DNA of 64,000 nucleotides from contig WHUX01000080.1 of assembly GCA_015179025.1 (NCBI GenBank), positions 124,001 through 188,000 on the forward strand. Reading direction: 5' to 3'. Shown piece by piece: positions 11,327 to 21,794 of this stretch. The notes beneath the pieces were generated by a model, which saw only the letters and a list, made by a program, of their open reading frames with translations, searched no databases and was not told the origin of the DNA. How positions within the stretch are numbered: the stretch's first letter is position 1; every line of letters begins with the position of its first letter. Both the position numbers and the translations under genes were made by a program. This stretch comes from Terfezia claveryi. Its lineage: Eukaryota; Ascomycota; Pezizomycetes; Pezizales; Pezizaceae.

Positions 11327-12184
11327 ATGTGTGATCCTCTCCAAGGGCCTCGAATTACGATAGTTCTTCGTACCGGGTTCAAATACTATGTATCTGAGGA
11401 TGTCCTCTGCAAACTTCCGTTTTTCGCACTAGCTCTAAGAGCGGGGTACCGTGAAACAATCACGAAGGTTGTCAACCTTCCCGAAGACGATCCAGAACTA
11501 GTTCGATGTCTACTGCAGTTCCTGCACACCGGAGAATATGAGGTACCACCATCTGTTGAGGAGAATACAGATACACAAAATGATTGCAACAAGGAACCAC
11601 AAATACAGCTCAAGCTATTCCATACTTCGGTTTTGATCATCGCAGACAAGTACCTGTGTGCGGGTCTCTCCAGGCTCGCCGCTATCAATGTGAGAAAGGT
11701 TGTCCTCTCTCCAATGGCATTCGTCCATTACATGGTGTCAGTCTATGAAATGACTCCCCGAGGGAGCCGCTTCAGGATCGGATACTTTGCAGCTTATGGA
11801 TTTCAAGACGAACTGTTGATAATCCATCCTCAGTGGACGACTAGTAGCCACACCCGTGCATCCATTTCCCGGCTGCTGAGCCCTCAAAGTGCACAAGAAG
11901 AATTTGCTAGTGCCCTAGATCAATGCCCTCAACTGGCAATAGACCTTCTTTCTGTGATCACCAAGGGAGAACAGCTGGTGCCATATTCGATCGTGGAATG
12001 TCCTGGCGTAGCAAAGCTTCTTCTGTTCAAGCACTGCAAAGAATTTGACGCCGACAAGCCATTCAGTTCCACCGGGGAGATCGTAGATGTCCCATGGGGA
12101 TGGTGGAAAGGTCAGTCTACAGATCTTGAGCACGACAGGGGTCCCTTGGAAGCGCTGATGGAACTCCTAGATTGTTCCCCTTGA
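11327..12184 (+). CDS. BTB/POZ domain protein
   Basis: The 285-residue frame from the ATG at 11327 begins MCDPLQGPRITIVL, and the BTB fold follows. Its strand ITIVLRTGFKYYVSEDVLC is followed by LPFFALALRAGYRET and VVNLPEDDPELVRCLLQFL, then HTGEYEVP. After an insert with acidic and polar residues comes the typical LFHTSVLIIADKYLCAGL helix pair and a LAAINVRKVV helix. Stand-alone BTB proteins like this are numerous in filamentous ascomycetes. The BTB fold mediates dimerisation or cullin-3 adaptor binding, and the target cannot be told from sequence. There is no Kelch, MATH or zinc-finger partner domain. The frame is open upstream to 11195, but only from a TTG codon, so 11327 is preferred. No internal stop is seen, and it is one of the few intact genes here. 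Confidence 0.8.
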   Translation: MCDPLQGPRITIVLRTGFKYYVSEDVLCKLPFFALALRAGYRETITKVVNLPEDDPELVRCLLQFLHTGEYEVPPSVEENTDTQNDCNKEPQIQLKLFHTSVLIIADKYLCAGLSRLAAINVRKVVLSPMAFVHYMVSVYEMTPRGSRFRIGYFAAYGFQDELLIIHPQWTTSSHTRASISRLLSPQSAQEEFASALDQCPQLAIDLLSVITKGEQLVPYSIVECPGVAKLLLFKHCKEFDADKPFSSTGEIVDVPWGWWKGQSTDLEHDRGPLEALMELLDCSP

Positions 12185-13975
12185 AGTTGAATTGCACCTG
12201 TATTTTGGGCATCATACATGTTGGGAAATGTTTACGTGGTGCCTCAGAAGTAAGGCGGAGGGTGACTCTGTTCTTTTTCCTTTTCCTTTTCCATTTTCGA
12301 TTTTTCATTTTCCAATTTTCCATTTTCCATTTCCCATAGTATACCTTCTATGTCAATGATCCTTACTTTAACTGCGGATGGCCTGTGAAAATAGGTGGTA
12401 CTGTAAAGATTCTAGTTCGGGCGTGGGGCATGCATATCTTGTGCAAAATACATTTACATTTACGAATACGACCAATGTAGTCATCTTGTCCTCCTCATCG
12501 TCTTGATCTAGTGTTTTCTCTTCACCTCCCTAGGAAAGGAAACAGCATCTCATCGTTTGTGGGTCCGCCGCCGCGCATCTAAAAACCGTACTCAACGCTA
12601 ACAAGTCCCATTTCGGGAGAGGAGACCTCTCCGGATCATCATGGAACAATTTGAACGTTTCCCCGCATATTAACTCTTTACTAACCATCCTCACGTCTCC
12701 CCCCTTCTGTCCGGAATTCTTCTTAAAAAATCACTTCGTACCCGTATCTAAGTTATTGTAACCTATGTTGCGTGACCGCATCTCTGTGTCGAACCCGGTA
12801 GAATATCCAACCCCAGGGCCGGCATCACCCCACAACGCCCTTTCTAGGCCTCTACAACCATGGGTTACGGAGCCAGGTCGATTAACAGACCACATAAAAA
12901 AACCGCCCGAGCCACGGCCTGAGCTTGGTCGACGTCATAAGGGTATTGCAAACGGATGTAAATACGAGAGTGCCCAAGCTTCCCAATCTTGAAGTTTGCT
13001 AAATATCTTCAGAAATATTCGAGACAGACAAAGTAAGTACAGCAAAACCGACGTTTAGACTGATACTAGGCACAATCCACGACAAAAATGGCCCCAGCTC
13101 CACTACTTACATATCTACGATGAGAGTAACACATCTCCCGGTGCTTAATAAGATGAGATAACCTGTACCACCGGTCTAACCCCCGCTCCAAACAAATCAC
13201 CTATGCCTCTACCAACCGGACTGCACTCGGCCCCCCACGGATCAGACACCCTTCCACGCGAAGGCAAAGACCCAGCTAGGTAGAGAAACTGTCGGGTCGA
13301 AATGTATTTCCTGCCTCCATCGACCTGGTTATCCGTGCATTACACTAACTCAGAACGAAGTCTTCTTCATGGGTAGAACGCAAAAAGCATAAGTTTGAGA
13401 GGGCAATACAAGCCTACAAAGGTCTGGGCCACGTTCAAACGAAACAGAAAGCTCATCAGACGAAGCATCACACACAAATTCAGAGTTAGACACCTCTTCA
13501 GGGTAAGTCAGGTAAACCGCAAGGGGCGAGCAAATCTGGGATGTTTAACTCCGGTTTTCCAATTACACTCAACCAGATGGTATGTAGTAGGTTGATATTT
13601 GGAGTGAACCGTAGGTAGAAAATTCCCATCCTCCAATGCTTGCACCCTCATGAGCATCGCAATAACGCAACCCGTCCTCTCCGATTCAAATCAACGTTTA
13701 ATGTGTCACCATGTTGCCTTAGGGTTAACTTCCACTTTTTTCTTATAACTTAATGTTCAAGTTCTGACCTGGCCTGGCGATGGTGGACAGAATATGCCTT
13801 TGTTCATGTATTTAATTTTGGATGTTGTATCAACCTCCGCCTCTAATGAGAAGTTAGGGGCCTCAAGAATGAAATTCTATGTTTGGTCTGAGGAACGGAA
13901 TGTTATAGACACAGAACTTTCTCACTTGAAGCAGACCTTTGTAGCTTTTGCGGACCAAGGGGTACGATTGAGAGA
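12185..13975. other. Intergenic with a polypyrimidine tract
   Basis: Positions 12268-12340 are a (TTTTCC)-like polypyrimidine tract just after the BTB gene, possibly within its 3' region. Beyond this, only short frames without motifs occur. Confidence 0.35.
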
Positions 13976-14260
13976 TTTTTTTTTTTTTTTTTAAATACTC
14001 AGTACTCCTATGCAGCCCCAATGGGGGGGCTATGAGGAGCCACACGGAAATCCGGTGGATTCAAGAGTAAGGCCAGTTAATCGGCCAGACCCACGCGAAA
14101 TATGTACAAAGACAAATGAGGACTGTAAAAAAAAAAAAAAAAAAAAAGAAGAGAGAGAGGCGAGACCCCATGCTGTCATTAACGGACAAGCCGATGGCCC
14201 GAAGACCTGACTGAGCCTCGACCCCAACCTGAACGATGGACAAAGATGAAAAACTGACAA
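13976..14260 (-). repeat. Retroposon family R, 3' end on the minus strand
   Basis: Read on the minus strand, the segment runs from CAGTCAGGTCTTCGGGCC through GTTAATGACAGCATGGGG, a pyrimidine tract, a diverged GGTCTGGCCGATTAACTGG block and a CCGGATTTCCGTGTGGCTCC block. It ends in an A-tail, seen as a T-run at about 13976-13992 on the plus strand. The true polyA end strongly supports RNA-mediated insertion for this family. The pyrimidine tract has expanded to about 20 A on the plus strand at 14129-14148. Confidence 0.6.
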
Positions 14261-15279
14261 CGGGACTGTAAGGGGAGAACTGGATGTGATGTGGACTAAG
14301 AGGATAACACGCTAAGGGAATTCGTAAGTGAAGAGTGTACTAATGATAGTGGAACTGGAATCGAACTAAGTGAGTCACAAACGGGGGGGATCTTCCATCA
14401 GGACATGCCCTGATGGTGTGTTAAGTCCTTCCGGCATTGCTGTCGGAGGTCAACATTGATTTTTCGACCTAGGGCACAACTTGCCCTTACCCCTTTCGGG
14501 GTCCCCTCGGAGGTATTAGCGGCGACGGGGTGGACGGGCACTGTTATTCTCCGCCGGGCTGTCCCCGGCCTTGCCGCTGGGGAGAGAAAAACTGCCCTAC
14601 TCCACCAGCCGACCGGACGGCCTTTCCTGTATCGCCTCCCTCATCAGTTCTCAGTTTTCAATATGGGACATACTCACGGCGTTACCCGCTTTCCATATCT
14701 TGTAGTGGACCAGACCCACTTACTGAGTTGAATCAGTAGAGAACTATGCGGTCGCAACTCCGCTATAGCATTTGCCTTTGCTCCTTAAGCCTCAGCAGGT
14801 GAACTGCGTACGCATTGCTGCGTTCATTGAGACCGACACCCGCATCCGTCCTGTCGGACCGTTACGCTGCAGTTAACCCGGAACCCCGAGCTCTTGTATG
14901 CAATGTCAGGGAACACGCGTAATGGAATTCATTACTCTAATGGTGCTCTGAACCGTACGTAACGCCTCGCCTCAAGCTGCATTTCTCAGCTCTTCGCGAT
15001 GCAGAAGGTGGTACATACAAACTCCCACCATCCGCCGGCGGTGTCTCGCCACCGGTCTCTATAGGTATATTACTGTGAACACTACTGCTCAATGTGAACG
15101 ATTCGCAGTGGACACTATACCAAAGATCCCCCAGTGACTAACCAATACATCACACGTACTGGAGGAAACCCCCTACGGGTAGTGCCAGCCATGACTGTTT
15201 GTACGAGATGTGACCTGTCCGAGCCCAACCGGAATTCAACCGGACTTAACCTGGCGCACGCACCTGGTGGTGAGTCACG
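14261..15279. other. No gene seen
   Basis: Only weak frames are seen, for example 14456-14731 in a C/G-rich stretch. A palindromic GCCGGCGG/CCACCGG segment lies at 15030-15055. Nothing is recognised. Confidence 0.3.
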
Positions 15280-16213
15280 ATTGAGAGATTGGAGAGATGG
15301 TTTTAAGTTGAGATGGGAGAAAGAGAAGTGGGAGGAGATGGAGCCAACTACAGATTTGCAAGAGGAATTGTAAGGGGTGGGCAGGGAAAGAGGTGGGAGA
15401 CAAGAAAGTGGTTTCTGAGTGGAAGGGATGGCAGGCAAAGGGTAAGGCCCCAGTCAGACCATGTTGCGAGGGAGATAGAGAAGGCATAGTTGGAAGTGGC
15501 AGTACAGACGGAGGCGGAGATTGAGAAGAAGGGGGTAAGAGATACTAAGGATGTTGTGATGGCAGATAGGTCGGACATGTATGATGACCTACCGTATCTG
15601 AGTATGAGGATGAGGACGGGGCACCGGTAGTAGTAGCACCTCCAATTACCAAAAAACAGGCTGCATCACGTCCGGCAGCAAAAGCTGGAAAGAAATCCCG
15701 ACTAGCTAAAATACCCCCGCAGAAGACACCACCTAATGACAAATTGGCAAAGGAGGTTGTGATTCACGGAGTCCCCTGCCAGAGACCCATGGCAGATATT
15801 ATACAGGATTTGGGAGGGAGAGGGATAATGGAGGCACGTTGTCTCCTGGGGGGGGGGTAACCGCAGATTTGGTAAAGCTTGTACTATCTTTTAACAGAAA
15901 GTTAGCCGTTGGGAGTCACCTAAAGATGAGGGGACGCTGGCTCCTAATTGAGGCTTATGACTTAGACAGAGGAAAGAAGAAGGTGGATTTGCCAGTAATG
16001 GCTTTTACTTTGTCCAGCATTTCGCACCCCCCATACGGTTTTATAGATGGCGGGTCTTCTACAGTTTCAGAGTTGTTGTTTTGCTTGTTGTTCCGTAAGC
16101 GTACCGAGTCTTGTGCCAACCAGACTATCCTTTAAGATGAGGGAACGGGACTGTCTCATACCTTAGGCTCCACAGACGTATAGGTTCTTTTAAAAAAAAA
16201 AAAAAAAAAAAAA
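15280..16213 (+). mobile_element. Retroposon S: ORF1-only copy with polyA tail
   Basis: A degenerate gag/LINE-ORF1-like reading frame (15480-15990) is followed by only about 190 bp of 3' sequence and then a pure run of about 22 A (16192-16213). A polyA end without any RT or endonuclease coding between it and ORF1 indicates a copy made from RNA by another element's machinery. Ordinary 5'-truncated LINE copies would instead keep the RT end. The start is approximate: helical, charged coding character begins at about 15280. Confidence 0.55.
15590..16016 (+). pseudogene. S-family ORF1 (RRM-like) remnant, frameshifted
   Basis: The first part reads an acidic YEDEDG, a basic Pro/Lys linker (KAGKKSRLAK) and the start of a domain (EVVIHGVP, ADIIQDL, IMEARCLLGGG). 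The frame then shifts at a nine-G run (about 15849-15857) and continues as ADLVKLVLSF, GSHLKMRGRW and IEAYDLDRGKKK. The order of blocks parallels the R-family ORF1 domain at 6966-7217. It is interpreted as an RNA-binding ORF1 domain of a non-LTR retroelement. It is non-functional as it stands because of the frameshift and upstream stops. Confidence 0.5.
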
Positions 16214-16262
16214 GATGAGAAGTTATTTATGTAGCGGGGTAATTTCTAGGCTGGTTGGCACA
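16111..16262. repeat. Short inverted repeat flanking the S polyA tail
   Basis: TTGTGCCAACCAGACTA (16111-16127) is nearly the reverse complement of TAGGCTGGTTGGCACA (16247-16262). The pair encloses the polyA run. The same core also lies at 1818 and 8231. This may be the terminal repeat of a small element or a conserved hairpin; no target duplication was found. Confidence 0.4.
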
Positions 16263-16456
16263 GACCCTCCTTTGGGTAATTCCTTATCGATAAGCACCTA
16301 TTTACGGTTTAGTGCTTCTCCATCTCCAAGATGTACAGTGACTAAGCATGTATACAAAATATACCCCGTTTATTTATACTATTTGTGTCCCGTTTGCTTG
16401 TAACCACAATATACTTAAATCTTGTATGCTTGAATCGAGTGTACTCTCTATCCACA

Positions 16457-18256
16457 ATGAATACAACTCCAGTGCCCATGGCTATCAAGATACCCAGGAA
16501 AAAGCCCTTCCTACAAGCCCACCCAGCAATGGCCGTTACTGGAAATACCGAAGAAAGGGTTCCAGATCATGAACCTGATAGCATTCCACACGAAGAGAGA
16601 CGAACATACCAACTGACCGAAACTCGTGCTGGCAAAACTATTGCAGCCTACATGGATGTTGTGGTTGATGATGAGGTAGCAAACATCCCTTCAGGTGTCG
16701 ATATTCCACACGAAGAAAGACAAACACGCCAACCGAGCGAAACTCGTGCTGGCAAAAGCATTGCGGCCTACATGGATGTTGTGGTTGATGATGAGGTAGC
16801 AAACATCCCTTCAGGTGTCGATATTCCACACGAAGAAAGACAAACACGCCAACCGAACGAAACTCGTGCTGGCAAAAGCATTGCGGCCTACATGGATGTT
16901 GTGGTTGATGATGAGGTAGCAAACATCCCTTCAGGTGTCGATATTCCACACGAAGAAAGACAAACACGCCAACCGAGCGAAACTCGTGCTGGCAAAAGCA
17001 TTGCGGCCTACATGGATGTTGTGGTTGATGATGAGGTAGCAAACATCCCTTCAGGTGTCGATATTCCACACGAAGAAAGACAAACATGCCAACCGACCGA
17101 AATTCGTACTGGCAAAACCATTGCAGCCTACATGGATAGTGTGTTTCGTGATGACATAGCAAACACCACTTCAGGTATCGAAATGGACGCCAGTTCAGGC
17201 TTCGACGCCACCTCGGAACAACCCGGGCAAAAACGCAAGCGGAGAGCAGGAAAAACTATTCATCCCTACAAAGATCTGGTTCCCGATACCGACGAAGGAA
17301 GTCGAGGAAGAAAACGGCAGAGACAAGTAATTCTCGAACTACAATCAACCCTCAGATATCAAGTCCTCATTTTTCTGGGCTTCGCCAACGCCGAAGTACA
17401 CCTCGAGATTCCTCCTGCTTCTACCCATGACGAAATAGCCACAATCTTGACGGCCGAGCGCCTATGGTGTGTTGACCTTATAAGACTCTTTCAAAGATAC
17501 CCTACTACCACCATACGTATCAGGATAGGAGATCGGATTTCCTATTCCAACGGCATTCCCCTCCTCCAGCCATTCTGCGAGCAGGGCACGTTCACCGCTC
17601 TAACCCACCTGTCACTAGCAAATCTACGCCTCCCTCCTGGGGAACTCGATTTCATCCGACTTCTTCCAAAGCTTGCAAGCCTAGATCTCACCAACACCGG
17701 GGTCAATAGTAACGCACTATACGCCCTTGTTGCGTTACATCGTACATTGCGAACTCTCAAACTGACAAAGAACCCAAATGTTGATGATGGTGCACTCATC
17801 CCCCTGTGTTCACTGACGGCATTGACAACACTTTATCTTGAAGAGACCCGCTTCACCATGGCCGGCCTGCGCACCCTGGTAAACGAATTCAAGGCCGGCT
17901 TCGCTCTACCAACTCCCCGATCCAAGCAGAAACTCCAAATTCCCACCGTACCTTATCCTTGTATGTGGTACTTTGTGAGCCACCCCCAGTATGCAAAGGA
18001 CATCCCCGCCGGGCCGGGGTACGTTAAAGACCCCGCGGCTGTGGCACGGCTGGGCGTTGAAACCCTACTAAAGAACCTTAAGGTCCACAACCAAATAAAT
18101 AAGTGGATTAGCCTGGGGGGATCAAAGATGGAGATGGCGGGCAGGCTCAGGGAGTATTTATGGAGGCGAAAGATGGATGGCCGGGTTAAAGTAACAATGA
18201 CGTACCCGGGGGAAGAAGAATCACGGGGCTTCTGGCTGGCAATTGGACAAAAGTAG
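16457..18256 (+). CDS. Tandem-repeat protein with nuclear signals and LRRs
   Basis: The ATG at 16457 (context CACAATGA) opens a 599-residue intact frame; upstream codons lack an ATG. Residues about 38-240 are five 40-aa repeats built on IPHEERQTRQPSETRAGK and SIAAYMDVVVDDEVANIPSG; the middle three are almost identical in DNA. A degenerate sixth unit (RAGKTIHPYKDLV) is bracketed by basic clusters QKRKRR and GRKRQR, likely nuclear localisation signals. Residues about 375-475 are leucine-rich repeats of the RNI type (ALTHLSLANLRL, LASLDLTNTGV, LRTLKLTKNPNV, LTTLYLEETRF). The C-terminal region (GGSKMEMAGRLREYLWRRK) is helical and basic. The likely role is a protein-interaction scaffold, possibly nuclear. 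Neither a catalytic motif nor an F-box is visible. Confidence 0.75.
   Translation: MNTTPVPMAIKIPRKKPFLQAHPAMAVTGNTEERVPDHEPDSIPHEERRTYQLTETRAGKTIAAYMDVVVDDEVANIPSGVDIPHEERQTRQPSETRAGKSIAAYMDVVVDDEVANIPSGVDIPHEERQTRQPNETRAGKSIAAYMDVVVDDEVANIPSGVDIPHEERQTRQPSETRAGKSIAAYMDVVVDDEVANIPSGVDIPHEERQTCQPTEIRTGKTIAAYMDSVFRDDIANTTSGIEMDASSGFDATSEQPGQKRKRRAGKTIHPYKDLVPDTDEGSRGRKRQRQVILELQSTLRYQVLIFLGFANAEVHLEIPPASTHDEIATILTAERLWCVDLIRLFQRYPTTTIRIRIGDRISYSNGIPLLQPFCEQGTFTALTHLSLANLRLPPGELDFIRLLPKLASLDLTNTGVNSNALYALVALHRTLRTLKLTKNPNVDDGALIPLCSLTALTTLYLEETRFTMAGLRTLVNEFKAGFALPTPRSKQKLQIPTVPYPCMWYFVSHPQYAKDIPAGPGYVKDPAAVARLGVETLLKNLKVHNQINKWISLGGSKMEMAGRLREYLWRRKMDGRVKVTMTYPGEEESRGFWLAIGQK
16577..17176 (+). 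repeat. 120-bp coding tandem repeat, five units
   Basis: Five in-frame 120-bp units lie inside the LRR protein gene. Units 2-4 differ by only a few bases, while the outer units are diverged. This is the pattern of recent unequal exchange in the middle of an array. The unit length keeps the frame, so copy number can vary between strains without breaking the gene. Confidence 0.85.
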
Positions 18257-19259
18257 GGGGTATGGAGGGTTGTATCGCTTTGGGGGTTTTGTATTCCATT
18301 TTTATTGGCTTCGCGTTTTGCTTTCCATTCGTTTTCGTTTTCCCTTGAGCTTTGTTTCTTTTTACTTTTCCGCATCTTTGGCATTTATGTGGGTCTATTT
18401 CTGAGGGTGCTGTTGGATAAGGTAACGTAGCAAGAAACCAAAGGCCTAGTCACAGCTAGATACGGAGAGTTGAATGCGGAAGTGAAGGGTCTATCCCAGG
18501 GTTCCACAGGGCCGCCGAAGGAAGTGATGATCGGGACAGGTACGCCTGGAATCTTATGTTCGGAAAACGCTATGAGCTGTTATTGTCGTTATTGTTATCT
18601 ACTTAAACTTCACTGTTCTCTCCTTCGTTGTCTTTTTGTTGTATGACATTTCATACATATATCACACAATACGAACTTCATATCACCACGGTCCCGAAGG
18701 ATCTGTTTGCTTTTATCTCCAGGTGCTTGTATTCGTTCAATCTCGGACATGAAGGGGCACATCCCCTGGTGGCTAAGTTGTTGCAACCCCTGAGTCGTTC
18801 ATTGTCCTTTAAGTAGCGTGCATGACCAAATATCCCACGCATACATAAGTGACCTTTTGACAGAGGAAAGTTGGGCTGGTGAAAAAGATCCCAGGTTCCT
18901 GTAGAGAAAGTCAGCTTCTGTGAATCAATATGCAGTCCCACAGAATGCCCAATCCGTAGTATCTGCTTAGGTAACGACGATCTCAGTCATAACATGTAGG
19001 GGTGGAACAGTCTTATAGCCATGCTCAACTATAAATTTGCCACCTTCACGATGTGCTTCACGTAAATAAGGTCCCGATGCCTTCTTTTTTCAATTTTTTT
19101 ATAAACGTGCACTGCTGCCTCTGTGTATGTGCCGACGATAGTGCCTCCGCTGCGCTCTGTGAGTGCACTCTGGTTTCGGGTTACGCTCCCAAGCAGTCGT
19201 GCTACCCGCAAACTACCAGCCCACAGGCTCAACATTACATTTCAAGTCCATAAGTCCAC
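18257..19259. other. Intergenic, includes the 3' region of the LRR gene
   Basis: A T-rich stretch at 18290-18390 probably holds the 3' UTR of the preceding gene. No other gene is supported on either strand. Confidence 0.35.
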
Positions 19260-20460
19260 GCGGGCCCCCCAGTCTGAATTCAGTGACAAGCGATAGAGCT
19301 CGACGAGCTCTTCTTTCCACCCCAAATCCACATCCAGCGACCTTCCCTCTCACGACTCCGTGCAATTCTTCCTGACGGCACCACAGCACAAGCTCGGTCA
19401 CGTCGCACACATCACGACCAATCGGATACAGAGAGAACGACATGCCGAGCTGCCAATTACCGAGGCACCCACAGCCACCATCGACGAATGAGACGTCATT
19501 ACCAACACTAGGTATTTTCACCAGATTGACGGATACTATCGACGATTTCCACCCCCTAAAGGTCCAAGATGGTGCATCAAGACGTCGGACGGGGCCCTTA
19601 ATTCCCTGTTATACTACGAGAATATTCGCCCGCACCATACCCTCCCCCACCACCACAGCTCCTGTAACAGAAACAACAGACCACACCCCCGACCATGGTA
19701 CAGAAGCCGCCGACCCCGGTAGAGGACCGCCGACCCCCGGTACCACACCACAGACTCTTGTAACAGACACAAGAATCCAGACCACACCTCCAACCCCAGC
19801 CGCCGACCACCAGTGTTAACACCAATACGCACCACCCTACCAAGACCACCCCCCAAACACGACGAACAGTATAACACCCTCCAAGTCGCACATACGCGGC
19901 GGCAACGGCCTCAACCACAGCGGCGGCACCAACCCTGAACCCTCCGAACCCTCCAGGAAAGGGAAAGAGTAAGGGCAAAGCGACGGCGAAGATGACACCA
20001 GCCCCCCCCGCAAACCGCACAAGCCGCGCCCATCGCGAACACCAGCCGTGGTACTCCACGCGGCCCCAAGGAAATTCAAACCTGGCCTGATGCGCCGATG
20101 GATCGAGTCAGAAAACAAGGGGGCTCTAATCCAGGGCATCCGCGGCTGCTAGCAGAAGAATGAAGAGTTGAAAAGTTGGCGGCGTCACTGGTAATTTAGA
20201 TGGCGGAGGGGATTGATATTGCACGCGAGCTCCGCATGGATCGGAGGATTGAGGGAGGACAACTTGCGAGTATTTGTTTAAGGGGGGATTTTTAATTTCC
20301 TTCCAGCGCTTTTTTGAGTTTTTGCAACTGCGAGAATTTTTGGGGGTCAATTTCCTTCTAGCGTTTCATTTCTGCCAGGACTCTAGTCAGGGCCTTCGGG
20401 TTCATCTGGCACTTGCCGGTCAATGACAGCACGGGGGTCCTGCCCCCTATGACACACTTC
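19260..20460 (+). mobile_element. Retroposon family R, copy 3
   Basis: The ORF1 region is present but broken. A GCACCCACAGCCACCATC block at 19465 matches copy 2 at 6149. A Pro/Lys-rich linker (LNPPNPPGKGKSKGK) lies at about 19935-19980. The RRM-like start (AVVLHAAP, GLMRRWIE) follows at 20040-20110 and soon meets a TAG. As in copy 2, the frame changes near a C8 run (about 20002-20010). The 3' region has the TTAATGACAGC-type block (20418) but lacks the clean end, running into a partial second copy of the block near 20540-20570. Confidence 0.55.
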
Positions 20461-20989
20461 TAGTTTTTACCTGCGAGATGTTTGGAACAATACTTGGGTA
20501 TCTTCCTACTCTCGAGAGCTTCCAATATGTCTTCTTTGGGTCATCGGGTGCAATCCCGTTAATCACATCCCATCCACGGATAAAATGTACCTTCCATCAC
20601 CCGAATATAACTTTATACTACCAACATACATTAATAGATTCTAATACATTGCATTTTTATTTTTACTATTTATAAATACTTATAAACACTAAAAAACAAA
20701 AACTATATTAAAATACAAAAGAGCGAGTATTAGAGCGAGTGTTAGAGCGATTGGAGGAGCGATTGCATGCTCTATATATATATCTATTACTCAATTACTT
20801 CTGTGTATATAATTATTAGCGAATACAATGGATATTTCCGCTGCGTGCATATTCAATGGCTGCAATAGTGGCTACGTACCTGACCGATGTTAGAGCGTCG
20901 TAGATGCAAGCTGGTAGCGGGTGTGCATTGTAGAAGAGAGCGATTTGGGGCCCTGGTTCAGCAACGCCAGACGTGGAACCTATAGCGTT
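20461..20989. other. AT-rich non-coding stretch
   Basis: Contains A/T-rich sequence with a (AGAGCGAGT/GATT)-type short repeat at 20720-20760 and a TATATATATA tract near 20775. No gene is seen. Confidence 0.35.
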
Positions 20990-21190
20990 GGGGACGAGCA
21001 GCCCGTCTCATGTTGCGTCCAAGAAGCGGTAGCATGCTTCTGTTGCGTCCCAGGCGTGGGAGCACACTTGTGTTGCGTCCTGCACCTCCTGCGCACGAAC
21101 GACGCTGGCGCACCAAGCGTTTGGCGTCCTGATTGTAAGTTCCTGTCCCATGCGTCCTGTGCGTCGGACGCACAGGAAGACACATGACGC
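20990..21190. repeat. TTGCGTCC-type short repeats ending in a 23-bp palindrome
   Basis: GTTGCGTCC occurs at about 21010, 21043 and 21072, with related GGCGTCC and TGCGTCC further on. The array ends at 21155-21177 with TCCTGTGCGTC, one G, then GACGCACAGGA: 11-bp perfect arms around a single base. Frames through it are open on both strands and Cys-rich, but this follows from the repeat and is not evidence of a gene. Confidence 0.55.
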
Positions 21191-21237
21191 GAATATTTTT
21201 TTTGCTGATGAAGAGAGATATAATTGTTATTCATATT

Positions 21238-21687
21238 TGTAACGACGGCTCTGGGGACAAGGCGACCAAGGGGTACGCCGGGGCAAGGGCAAGGCTAGGG
21301 TAATACACACGTAGGAACGCTATGTGTGTGACTAGGGGAAAAGGCTTAGGACGGGGGCAAGGGCGAGGGCGAGAGAGGCACAAAGGAGTTGTAGGAGGCA
21401 GTAGGGCTGCAGAGCTGTTCGATGGATCACGGCAAGACAAGGGGGTGTACAAGGGAGGTACACCTTCGCAGAGAGAAGCAAGGTCCTGTATTAGTTATAC
21501 AAGATGTTGGATAGGGATCCAACGACAGTACGAGGGACAGGGGCTATATATACATAATTCCGGGCCAGGGCAATGGAAGGAATAAGCTTTCCCAAGATCC
21601 CTATCTCGGAAGCCAAGCAAGGTAACAATAACTCATCACCTGCGATTGCAGGTGATGACAATGACAACTGAGCACATGGTTGTGACA
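21238..21687 (-). mobile_element. Solo LTR of the A/A' Gypsy family
   Basis: The insert starts TGTAACGACGG and ends TGTGACA. It is flanked by perfect 5-bp duplications ATATT (21233-21237 and 21688-21692), so both ends are exact. It resembles the LTRs at 25707, 39864, 29136 and 61804 (shared GACAAGGCGACCAAGGGGTA, GGGATCCAACGA and CTATATATACA blocks). Read as these elements are transcribed, it lies on the minus strand. It contains a 24-bp palindrome of the CATCACCTGC..GCAGGTGATG type at 21634-21657. It is left from LTR-LTR recombination of a full element. Confidence 0.85.
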
Positions 21688-21794
21688 ATATTGACAATCT
21701 CCTTTGTAGTTTTTTAAGCAAGAAGGTTGCAGACTGGTGGGAAATCGCAATGGAGGAGTTCTTTACTGTAGAAAAATGAGGTCTACCATTTTGT

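Noticed and set aside
14456..14739. Two overlapping GC-rich ORFs
   Set aside because: Frames overlap in different phases, no motif is present, and the base composition alone explains the lack of stops.
16638..17162. 174-codon minus-strand repeat ORF with His/Cys/Arg
   Set aside because: It is the antisense shadow of the 120-bp coding repeats of the LRR protein.
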